A stretch of 64,000 bases of DNA from Dasyornis broadbenti (taxonomy: Eukaryota; Chordata; Aves; Passeriformes; Dasyornithidae): contig VZRN01004204.1 in the NCBI GenBank assembly GCA_013397935.1, positions 2,717,863-2,781,862 of the forward strand, given 5' to 3'. A program made the translations under genes and the position numbers. How positions within the stretch are numbered: position 1 is the first letter of the stretch; each line of letters starts with the position of its first letter. Shown here in pieces: positions 44,827 to 55,613 of this stretch. The notes under the pieces are model-generated. The model saw only the letters and a list, made by a program, of their open reading frames with translations. It did not search any database and was not told where the DNA came from.

Positions 44827-46806
44827 GCTGAAGTAAATCCCATGGGATATGTGTAATGGGGATGTGAAAGCCTTCCGGGTTTTTTGTTTCAGTTGCTGAG
44901 GATCTGGCCCTGAGATCACACCTGTGACAGGTTTGTCCAGGAAGATACCCTGACCCTACTCCTTGTTCCCTTCCCCTGAGCAGTCGTTCGCTATGGCATA
45001 AATGGAACAGAGGTAAGGACAACTGAGAACCATGCTCAAATGCAGCAGGAGAAGCAAAAAGCTTGCACACAGAGAGCCAAGAATAGGGTTGCTGAAAGAC
45101 AAAATGTCTGAGTGAAGCTATGTGGGATTCCCTTCTGGTAATCTTCATGGTATTGTCTGAAAAGTCACCCATGTAGCAAAAAAAAAACCTCAGGTATATG
45201 TGTCAGATGTGTTTCCTGGTCCCACAGCATGTCACAGGCCTGATATGCCCTGTGGCAGGAAGAGCATTTCTTTCCTCCTGGCCTCTTCACAGAAACAGAA
45301 ATTCGACATTTTTCAGCAAAATAAGCTTTGTTATGCGGGCTCTGTCTGGAACTGCAGCAGCAACAGCCTGACCAGTTTTACAGGAATGAGAGCCAGAAGT
45401 TACCACAGGGATACACAACAAGGCCAGTGCAGGGGGCTGAGCTGCCCAAAGCAGGGCAATGAGCTAAGCCACTGACCTAAGCCACAGAAACCTTAAGGGT
45501 GGACCCATATGGAACCATGAGAATACAAAACCACAGAGCATTCTGAACTTTCTTTTTGCCAAATAACCATCTAAATCCTCCTGTGAACAGCACACAACTC
45601 CCCCGCCCCAAGGAATATCTTGATTCAAAGCAATTTTATATATTTTATCCCCCTCAAGGCAAAGAATGTTATTTAAGGAGCACTTTTTCCTTCTCCATAT
45701 TTTCATTGGTTTGTATCTGGCAAGTTGTCTTGAAAAGAAGGTTATTTATTTAGGAACTTAACTTCAAATCAGTGTGTGAGATGCGCCCTAGTCTTTTCTC
45801 CACTTCTGTGAGCAGAATCATCTATGAATAGATCATCTCACAGCCTACACTGTTGGTAGCACTGTCATCACACCCCACTTCCAGCAGACTGTATCTCAGC
45901 TGGAAATATCTGGAAAAGAGATAGGTGGAAGTGGAAGGCAGTGCACACAAGAAATACTCATGCTGTGTTTATATCCTCCCAGCTCTGCCTCTCTATAAAT
46001 GGCAGTATGAGACACTTAAATCTTTGTGCAGCAAACAAATCATCTTAATTGAACATGGTTTTCGTTTCAAAACAAGCTGTAGAGCTTAAGGCTGAAGTCC
46101 CCCAGAGAAAATGGCCCTGTGATTTATATCAGTGCTGTGAGAACTAGAAGCTATTTACAAGGTTGCACATGGATAATGCATGGTGAGAGCAACACAGTTG
46201 GAAGTCAACGAAAGAAAGTAAATGAAGTCCCCTTAACAATTGTACATATAGAGGAAAGTGTTTAAGTTTGTTACCTATACTGGTAATGCTGCAGAACCAC
46301 CTCAAACCAGCAAGTATTTCAAGTCCTGGGACAACTCTGATGCCACCAATTCCATAAAAAGCCCTGCCTATCCCAAAAGGTGTTAAAACCCATGAATATG
46401 CAAGGCAACATGGTAGCACATGGAATGGTGTCTAAACTCTGTACCATGCAGCGTGAAGCTGACTGAGCTGTATCTCGGATACAAAGTCCAATCCAGTTCA
46501 AAGGACACCAGCAGAAATTGCCTTATGGGAATCTGCTTAAAAACCCAGTCAAATAGCAACACAGACAGGGAGGATTTCCTGTAGCACTACAAAAGGACTC
46601 CTGATTCAAGCATAGTTTCAGCATTACTATGATGGACTACATTTTTCAATACACAATAAATTTACCCTGAAAAAACCTCAAGTGTCAGACATTTTGGCTG
46701 TAAGTACGAGCACTAAAGCAAAATTAAATGTATGAACTAAATAGATCTAGGAATAGTAATAGACTATGAAGGCTTTCATCTGTGGGTGTTTAGTTGAAAT
46801 TCAGAT

Positions 46807-46832
46807 AGCGTTATTAGCGTTATTAGGGTTAT
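46807..46832. repeat. 9-base tandem repeat, three copies
   Basis: The unit agcgttatt is repeated twice and followed by the variant agggttatt. Short and probably incidental. Confidence 0.65.
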
Positions 46833-49615
46833 TTTTTCCTTTGGGAAAAAACCTCCAAACCACTAAAAAAACCCCAAAAGCTCACTATAAACCCCAACTT
46901 TTATAAGCCAGAATAAGCGCTCTGAACCATCATTGTTTTGCTCACATTTTACAGCTATGTAGCTTCCATTAAATTAGTGGTACTCTGTCACTCTTCAGCC
47001 AAGGTGACTGAAATGTCAATTCAGATTTAGGAAATCTAATAAAAACATATTACTAGGCCTCCCAATAATCCACTGCATCATTTTTCCTGTCCTGTCACAT
47101 TGCAGAGCAATATGAACACAGTGTATTCACATGAAGCTAACAATCTAGCTCATTATCTACAACTTCCTCCTCAAGTCATTTAGAGGAATTATGAGGAAAA
47201 ATAATTGGGTTTTTTTGGTTTGGTTTTGAGTGTGCGTGTGTATGTGTTGTTGTTTTTTTTTTAATCCACGAAGCTGAGGGGTATTTTTTGTAAATAGAGT
47301 CACAATTAAGTTATTTTAAATCAGAACACATTTGTAAAGTTATACTGTGCCTATAGTACAAAATACAAAGCTATCTTTCCTTTAGGGAAAGGATTAGGTT
47401 TGAGTAAAATTACACTTACACTCTTTATAAGTTTTATACATTCTGTTCAATCACTCTACATGAGCACTCAGCCAGTCATGACACTTACACACACCTACCT
47501 TATGCAGTATTTCTAAATTGCAAATCTTCTTGCTTATCAAGAGGTGCCAGGAGTGAGCACAAACCACCGAGCTTGCCAATTGCTCCAGTTATGCTGGAAA
47601 CTGTTTAGCAGGGCTGTTGACATGGTAAGCAAAACATTCCCCGTCTCAGAGTAGCAGAGAAGGTGTTTCTTGCTGAGCTATAGGTTTTGCCATGGATCCC
47701 AGAAGATGACCATTGAAATCAAACATCCCTTTTCAAGCAAACTTTTCAGTGAGGTCACTTAAGCAGTCTTATGAACCAACATCATTTGATATTACAATAT
47801 TACAAGGCCAGACACAACCTGGTCTGATGATTATAGAGAAGAAGAGCAGTGAAACGACATCAATACATAGATATCGCTTTAGTACAAAAATGTGTATTTG
47901 GGAAAAAGCACAAAACACTTTTGCTCCTCTATGCTCTCAACAGGAACATGGTTGACAAGTAAACGGTGGAGAATGAGGTTATTCTCACCATCATCAAACA
48001 CAGCTACAGACATTTGAAGAACTGACCACTGCTTTTTCCAGAATTGGAAATTCCATGCAGTCATTCCAGTGAAAGAAGAGAAGCCATTCTATTTTTCAGC
48101 ATGGAACGAATATGTAAGCAGTGTAGCTGGGAGGAACTACTGCTCATATTCCATCCCAGATTACCAGACATAGCAATCTGGGGCATTTTTCTTCCAGTTT
48201 CCTTCATCTTAAGATGTATTGGAAAGGGTCTGGGTTTTCAAAAAAATTCTTAGAGTCAACACACAGAAAGGAAAGTCATGCACCTCCCACACTGCCTTTC
48301 ATGCAGTTGTCTATTGGAATCTGCTTAGAGAAATAGAAGGTCATAGTATGTGCAGTCAAGTCGGGACTGATGAGTGGAGTGTGGGGAAGAGCAAATCACA
48401 GCAAGAACAACAGCAGAGAATCCCAAAATAACTAACTTTTTTCTCTCTCTGCAGATATTGTTTTATTGTCTGGTTGCGGCCCAGTGAGAGCGTCCAGTCA
48501 ATTCCATACCACACTGATCATTTGCAGATTATATATTTTAACAGGAGGCAATCCCTGCATCTGGAACTAGTCAAGAAGTCTGAACATTTACTTGAACCTG
48601 TCATATAACAGTCAGAGCTAAATCCAAATTTGTGTGTTGTCCTCCATCAGGAGACTGCAGGACTGCAGGCAGGGTAGATGTCAAAGGGAACAGGAAAAAT
48701 CACAGTCTCCAGAAGCATTAGTTACCGTCTGTTGGCAAGCAGAAGAGAATAGCAAATGTTGTGAGTCCTGGGTGAAAAGCTTCCAGTTTGCACTGGTAAT
48801 AGCAAGCATTAAAATACCTGTGCCAAGAAAGGTAAAGGGAAACAATAGCTGATTTTGATCCTGTGCCATTTGGATGAAGAGTGAATGAAGGCTGAGCTCA
48901 GATTGTTCCAAGCCCATTAAGTCTTCAAACACTTTGGAGTATCTGGATCTCAAAGACAGGACTGAGGCCACAGAGGAAGTTTGGGTCAAACCTAGAAAGT
49001 CAGACTGATTTCCCAGACTCCTCCATCAGTGCTGGAGCCACTGGATACAGTTTGCAGGGGTTGCTTGAGACAATCAATACAGAAACAAGCCTGGTCATTA
49101 GTACTGCAGAGCTGCTCTGCATCTGAGGCACAGCCACAAGATCAGTGTGTTTGGGATCTTCCCCGCATGGGTCCATTAGTTGCTCCTGCAGGAACAGGTA
49201 CAGCAAACTCCCACATCGGGGTAGGGATGTGGTTGTCTTAATGCCCTGCCTCTTCTGCACTGAGTGTAGGAGGGTATAGCCCATTCCCCATGTCTCAGAC
49301 CGGGAGATTGGCGCTTGGAGAAGATGGACCCTTGGAGCAGAAGCTATGGGGTGCAGCGTATGGGCTCAGCTGATGTGATGGGGACACTTGAACACAAAAA
49401 TGTGAGATGGTGACAAATAGGAAGCAGGGATCTGGAAACACATTTTGTGCCCATGTTTTGTTGCACATGCCAAGGACTATTTTTCCCTCTTGAATTATTC
49501 AGCAGCTGTTTACATGCACTGTTTTTTTGCTCTCTTCTGTAGGCTGACATCCCACAAAGCAGTAGACATCTTACTGAAGTTAAGCATCATCTCCACTCCC
49601 ATTTAATGGTTCATG

Positions 49616-49649
49616 TGCTAGGTGCAGCTGATTTACAGATCACCTAGCA
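49616..49649. repeat. 9-bp perfect stem-loop
   Basis: tgctaggtg (49616-49624) pairs with cacctagca (49641-49649) around a 16-base loop. No adjacent gene. Confidence 0.55.
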
Positions 49650-50290
49650 TCAGAGAATCCTCCAAATACTATTGCTTCATCATCAGAAAAGTGCTTTGAA
49701 TAACACTAGTGGTGATGGACAGCTGTTCCATAAAGAAAAAGTGTGCATCAAACCTAATTAATCACTTACACCTTGTGTAGTTTTCTGGAAAAAATATGCA
49801 AAAAGTTCCTATTTCAATGACACATTTATGGTCTTTTCCTGTGTGCCAGCTGAGCAATAAAGACTCCAAATCACTTTCGCATCAATTAGTGTTCTATGCT
49901 GCCTTAAAACAACATGCTTTGAAGTAGGCAGGCAATGTAAAGAGACAGAATTAACGTCAGTGTATGATAGTATTGCAGCCAGGTAACAGTAACTGGCTGT
50001 TGAATATGTAATTGCTGCACTTTCAAAGACTACATATCTGGAAATGTGGTCTCCCAAACAGACAGACTTTAACGTACACTGAGTGGGATTTCTTTTGGCA
50101 AGATATTCTTGTCTACAGGTCGACTTCTAAAACCATTATCCATAAGCACAGTTCAGTTAATAGGTTAGAAAGTGGAGAGGAGGGAAATTAAACCCTGATT
50201 AGCTAGAATGACACAGCCTCTCTAATGGTTATGCCTTCTGAGATTTTCTCTAGGTTTCCTTAAAGACCTATCTGAGCTTGCCTGCGGCTA

Positions 50291-50328
50291 TGCTAATTAG
50301 CAAAGACGACAAATTTGGAAATGCAAAT
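50291..50328. promoter_or_regulatory. TAATTA palindrome and octamer-like site
   Basis: tgctaattagca (50291-50302) is a 12-bp perfect palindrome centred on the TAATTA homeodomain core. ATGCAAAT, the POU octamer, lies 19 bases later at 50321-50328. Their closeness suggests a possible enhancer, but both motifs occur by chance in A+T-rich DNA. Confidence 0.2.
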
Positions 50329-51220
50329 TCATTTTACTTCATGCTCAGATCTCTTACATGCTAGGTTAGGTACAGCCTGTATGTGCCCAAGAATATCCAA
50401 ATGCATGTACTCCTAAGGGCTGGAGTCAGCTGTAGATTAAAGTAAAATCTTATTTAATTGATCCCTTAGAGCAGCAATGAGTGGAGCAAGGATGAGATTT
50501 AACCCCAAACACAAAAGTCTTCCCAGACTGTCTGTATGGCTGATTCAGCAGTGCACGAAGGCAGAGCTGAGAATCCAGCCCTTAAAAATATGGGGAACTC
50601 AGTGATAAAGTTGCAAGTATCAAGCAGTGCTCTCTAAAGAGATAACAGTAATGAGTAAAGCAGGTTTTAATGCCCATTAGAAAACTGTTTGATATAGGAA
50701 GGTATCGAATTTACTTCCCTAATTCCTCCCAGGAACAGTGTGAGATGACATTATCCAGCCTGCTGAGAAGAGCTTTCCCCAGTGACAAGGGATCATTTTG
50801 ACACAGAGAAGCCCAGGTTGATTTTATTCAAGCTCTTCGTTCAGAAGCAATCTGCCAAACACCACAGCCTGAGCTTCAAGACTCATTCAAACACAATATA
50901 GGGACAAAGCAGAAACCAGACCAAATCCACAACTTATTACATGTTTTTATTCTCACCCCAACTTATTCAGCAAGACAGTATTTGATTGTAGAAAGCCATG
51001 GTATCAACCTAGCATTACACAATTCAGTGGGCAATATTCCCAAAAACAGCTCAATGACAAAAGAAATCCTTCAGGACTATACTTGGATCTAGTAATGAAA
51101 AATATTTATCATGTTTTCTCCAGATAGTTCAGAAACAACGTAAGTCAAGACTGTAAAACACAGCAGTGAAGTTAAGCTTTTAAATCTGTAGAGTAACTTC
51201 AAAACTTTTCTGTCAACAAA

Positions 51221-51632
51221 AAGGCACATCCAACCTACCCTTGAACACTTCCAGGGATGGGCATCTGGGCAAGCAGTTCCAGTGTCTCACCACCCACACA
51301 GTAAGGAGTTTCTTCCTAATATCTAAGTTAAATCTCTGTTCTCAGTGTAAAGCCATCACCCTTTATCCTCTCACTGCCTACCCCTTGTACAAAGTCCTCC
51401 TCCTTTCTTGTAGGCCCCCTTTAGGTACTGGATGATTGCTACAGAGTGTCCCTGGAGCCTTCTCCTCTCCAGCCTCAACAGCCCCAACTCTCTCAGCCTA
51501 TCTTCTTAGAAGTGCTCCAGCCCTCTAATCATCTCTGTGGTCCTACTCTGGATTCACTCTATCAGGTTCACATCATTCTCATGTTAGGGGATAGCAGAAT
51601 TTTGCACAAAACTCACTCCAGGCTCATTTAGG
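51221..51632 (-). mobile_element. CR1 LINE 3'-region fragment
   Basis: In plus-strand order it shows 'acccttgaacacttccagg', 'gcagttccagtgtctcacc', 'gtaaggagtttcttcctaa', 'ggagccttctcctctccag', 'ccccaactctctcagcct' and 'agtgctccagccctctaatc'. This is the antisense order of the CR1 3' region. The very 3' tail is missing or eroded on the left and the 5' part on the right. Moderately diverged. Confidence 0.85.
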
Positions 51633-53146
51633 ACTTGCAGACAGTTAAAGGACTTTTCCTTATTTGCTCGATGAATGAATAATAACAGTAGAGGTGAGCT
51701 CTTACCGTGACCCAACAATCAACAAGGATAGCCATTTCCTAAGGGAAGTAAAACCATAAATTCCAGAATTAAGACTCATTGCAAGCACTACTTTCCAAGT
51801 AAGTCTACATAAATCTACATATGCTGAGAGAGTCATGGTTTAACACAGTGAACTTTTTCCTTTCCTAGTTAATGCCAGAATCATAGCCAAAAAAAAAAAA
51901 AAATGCTGACAAGCTCCATCCTCTTAACACTAGCAAAGCAGGTAAATCTTAATGTAGATTTGGCATTTAGCTATTTCACACACCACAATCAGCATTACTA
52001 TTTATCTTACAGCAGTACTCTGGAGACTGACTCTCTCCTCCTGCTGTACTGCAGCAATTAGCAGCTGCTGATGCATTTAAAGCTAACAGCCCTCAGGCTC
52101 ACAAGAGCAAGGCCTGGCTGAGAGATACTTCAATGAGACAGTTCTCACTTTGGGATCTCGCTGCTCTCCTAAAGGAAATAACTGTCAGACGTGACCTCGG
52201 AATAGGTCTAACGTTTAGTGCCTTATTTCTTCTGGAGTTACCCTGAAAAATGTGAGGGGATAAGAACCAGTGCTTGAATGCATGACGGTACAAGTTCTAG
52301 TATGAATATCCCTGCTTGTGAGACTTTTTCAAGATGATAAGTGTGCTGGTATAATGGAAGTATATTTGCTACTCTAGTTGTAAGATGGATTATGTTTTAA
52401 CCTCTAAATGGTAATATGTGCTAAAGCATCCTGTCATTGTACATGACAGACTGTGGTTAAATCACTGACTGCAAAAAGTTCTCATCCTATCAACAGAGTA
52501 TGATTCCTTAATGACTGGGACAACCCAGAGCATTTACATAGGTGCTATGTTGCTATATGTGTTCCAAATGTATTTTTTTCATAGCTCAGCTTTCTGAATG
52601 GTTCATGCAAATGCCTGCTTTCACAGTAATAAAATCTAAATATTGTTAAAATCCCAATAGAAATGACATTGTCACTGGATAGAAAAAAAATCACACTCAA
52701 ATCATAATGTAAAGCTTTATGAAATCTCCATCTACACGGCAATACAAGTGCAGAGATGATCACAGCTTTGTATAACTTCATTCACAAGTGGCCCTTGCCT
52801 ACAGGGCTGGAGCACAGGGCATCCTTCCTTCTTCACTCTAGGCAGACATTGCACCTGAGCATTCCAAGCTGTTTGTTTCAGTATTTTGATCCAGGCTGTC
52901 ATTTCCCAGCCTCCCACCCTACCATAAGACTCCTCCTTCCTTTCTCAAACATCATGCAGAACCAACAACTATTACATGAGGTAAAAGAAAAAGAATATTA
53001 CTTTACCACCTTTCTCACACAGTCTTCCTTTTATCTTTCTAGCTTCCCATGGACTTTCGAATATCATTTTGCAGCTACTCCCAATAAAACTTATTAATTC
53101 TATTTGAAGCTCCACAAGCAGGGGTTAAGTTTCTTACAGTGACTTT
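51633..53146. other. Non-coding unique DNA, no gene seen
   Basis: An A-run lies at 51888-51903. The 113-codon frame 52756-53097 shows no domain. Confidence 0.55.
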
Positions 53147-53200
53147 TCCTTTTCCTTTTCTTTTCTTTTTTTTTTTTTTCTTTTAGTTTTTGTTGCATTN

Positions 53201-53237
<37 letters not shown>
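53147..53237. repeat. T-rich tract with one undetermined base
   Basis: A C/T-mixed tract is followed by 'agtttttgttgcatt', an N at 53200 and then about 36 T. It could be a reversed poly-A tail; no element body is recognised. Length is probably uncertain. Confidence 0.8.
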
Positions 53238-54046
53238 TCTTTTAACAGTGAAAAGTATAGCAATATTTGCTTTCAGCAGGCCCAAGGGACCAGTCTTGCG
53301 CCTTAGATGAAGTTAAAATGACACTGCTGGGAAAAATTATATCGTAGTAATATAGATCCTACTAAATTACCTTTAACATAGTTATTGAAGTTATTTGGGA
53401 GAAACTTCAGTGTTGGTTTGTGATGATAAAAAGAGCTACAAGAGAAAGAAGATCCAAACCCTCTGTATGCAAGACCCACGTGTATCTTGACAAAGACATT
53501 TAAAGAAATCGATTCTAATTTCTTTCTGAAGCCCATACTTTAGCAAAGGAGCACAAACACAGATTTAGTTTTATTCTTTGTATTATAGTATCATATATAC
53601 TGTCCCTGATGCACCTATTAATTTTGGTTTGAAGAGAGGACAGAAGATAGAATGGATGCTGATAGCCCAAGAGACAAATGTTTCCCAGAGATGTACACAT
53701 GCACAGTTCCTACTGAAATCTACTGAACTGCTGTTCATTTATTGAAGTCTCCTAAAGCATCAAATACCAGCATAGCTTGGCATCCAATCCATTAGGTTTG
53801 GTATGCAGACAACAACACTGAGAACACACACAGACATACTTTCTCAATTCTTCGCCTTTCATTCCACAGCACAGTGCAAAAATGGTATTCTGCATGTTTG
53901 TGACTGCTGAGCTTGGAAAAACAGTCTCTAGCCACACAAATACATAAACTCCCACAACAGCAAAAATCTCACTCCCCCTATATTTAGATACACTTAAATT
54001 TTTGACCGTATTTTATTAGAACTTCGTCTTCACCTTTCCTGCCTCC
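53238..54046. other. Non-coding unique DNA, no gene seen
   Basis: Only short overlapping frames of up to 77 codons on the minus strand; nothing recognisable. Confidence 0.55.
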
Positions 54047-54109
54047 NNNNNNNNNNNNNNNNNNNNNNNNNNNNNNNNNNNNNNNNNNNNNNNNNNNNNN
54101 NNNNNNNNN
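54047..54109. other. Assembly gap of 63 N
   Basis: The sequence is undetermined here. The right flank starts with a G-rich stretch, a common cause of failed sequencing. Confidence 0.99.
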
Positions 54110-54127
54110 TGTCCTCTCCGGCTGTGC

Positions 54128-54154
54128 TGTGGGTGGTGGGGTGGGGGGGGGGGG
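54128..54154 (+). repeat. G-rich tract with G-quadruplex potential
   Basis: Runs of G (ggg, gg, gggg, then twelve G) are separated by one or two T. This meets the usual pattern of four G-runs with short loops and lies 18 bases from the gap. Confidence 0.7.
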
Positions 54155-55502
54155 AGTAGATGATAAAACCGATCCAATTTCTCCATCAGATTTGGGTTTG
54201 CCTTCTGCTGCAGACAGAACTCAAGTAAGGTGACAGGGTAGGATTTCGATCCTTCAAACCATAGAAGTCCCATGAATTCTGTTCTGTTGCAGAACTTTCA
54301 TGTTAGGATGGAATAAACTCAAGAGTAACAATTGACACAAGTGAAGGATTGCACTATAATCAGGTAAAGGAGGAAGTGTCAAGAAAAAATACAAGTGGGG
54401 ATACTGCAAACACCATTGGGAATGTCTGCTGTAGTCCTCTAGAGTCCTTTCTACTCAGCAGAGTTAAACTGGTACTTCCAGAGTTGGAGTCAGATTACTT
54501 ACTTTAGGACACCTCTGGGATGAGATGCCTGTGCTTGCCCACTCAGTGGCCTGTGCAGTGGCTCCATTTGAGCATCTTATTTTCCTTTTGTAGGAACTTT
54601 ATGCCACAGGAACAGCCCAGGAGATTTTGCCTTGGATTCGTATAAAAGAGCAGCTTCATTTTCACCTGCATGCAACACACAATATTGGGAAGGTGCTTTA
54701 ATTCTAGAGCTGTCCAAAGGCTTTGTAGAAAGAGGCTGCCTCTGGAAGTTTTCTTGGTGGGATAATTGAAGCACAGAACAAAGATGAGGTACACAGGGAA
54801 TCAGTAGGACAGCAGCATGGCCACGAATTTACCATAATTCTCCTGAAATCCAGAGGTCCTTGTATTCATTTTCATGACTCTTCAGGCATGAAACTATGGA
54901 GTTACTCTAGTGTAGAGCTCAAGTCACTACCTACAGCCAGCGAATAGTCCTTGGAGCTTCAGCAGCAAACATCACAGGTTGGGACATTTTGCACACTGCT
55001 CTCCCACAAGTCAGCTAAGCCCAAGTACATCACCCATTATTATCTCTTGCTTTCCCTCACTCCATGAAGAATCAAGTTGCAGATAAACTGACCTTTAGGG
55101 GGAAAAAATTAGATTAAAAAAACTCCACAAAAAAAACCCAATCTTTCTTTGTCATTCTGTTCTTCAGAAATTCCCTGCCTTTTTAAAACCTGTGCCATCA
55201 TTATTTTCAAAAGGACTCCCTGAACTAGGTATAAGTTAGAAAAATATTAGACATGGTTCTTCAATACCTAGCCTCGCTGAGAAAATCTACCATTTGATAA
55301 CATCTCTTCATTCATTCATTCAATGCAGTCTTTTCTACTGTTCATATCCATCCTTAATTTGGCCTCTGAGGTTGGCTTAGAGACCATGATGTGTTATCAG
55401 GCTTTTCACAGGCAATTCGTGATGTCACATCCATATTTTCTTGGATGCAACACTCATCTAAATATTCGCACTGAGCACTTGGAGATCTTAATTTAAACTC
55501 TC
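54155..55502. other. Non-coding unique DNA, no gene seen
   Basis: No repeat family or coding frame is recognised. The 83-codon minus frame at 54543-54794 has no domain. Confidence 0.55.
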
Positions 55503-55613
55503 TACATACACATACACACACACACACACATACACATACACATACACCTATTCTATTCTATTCTGTTCTATTCTGTTCTATTCTATTCTGTTCTGTTCTG
55601 TTCTGTTCTGTTC
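55503..55613. repeat. Compound microsatellite: (CA/TACA)n then (TTCTA/TTCTG)n
   Basis: 55503-55547 alternates CA and TACA units. From 55548 a pentanucleotide takes over, first mixing TTCTA and TTCTG and ending in five uninterrupted TTCTG. The single-base switch within the unit shows local homogenisation of a variant. Confidence 0.92.

Larger units (their letters stand above)
45173..51220. other. Non-coding unique DNA, some structured short motifs
   Basis: The block holds a 9-base tandem piece at 46807-46832 (agcgttatt, three copies), a TG-rich patch at 47211-47262, an acceptor-like site at 48454, a 9-bp hairpin at 49616-49649 and a homeodomain-type palindrome at 50291-50302. No gene is supported. 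Confidence 0.5.
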
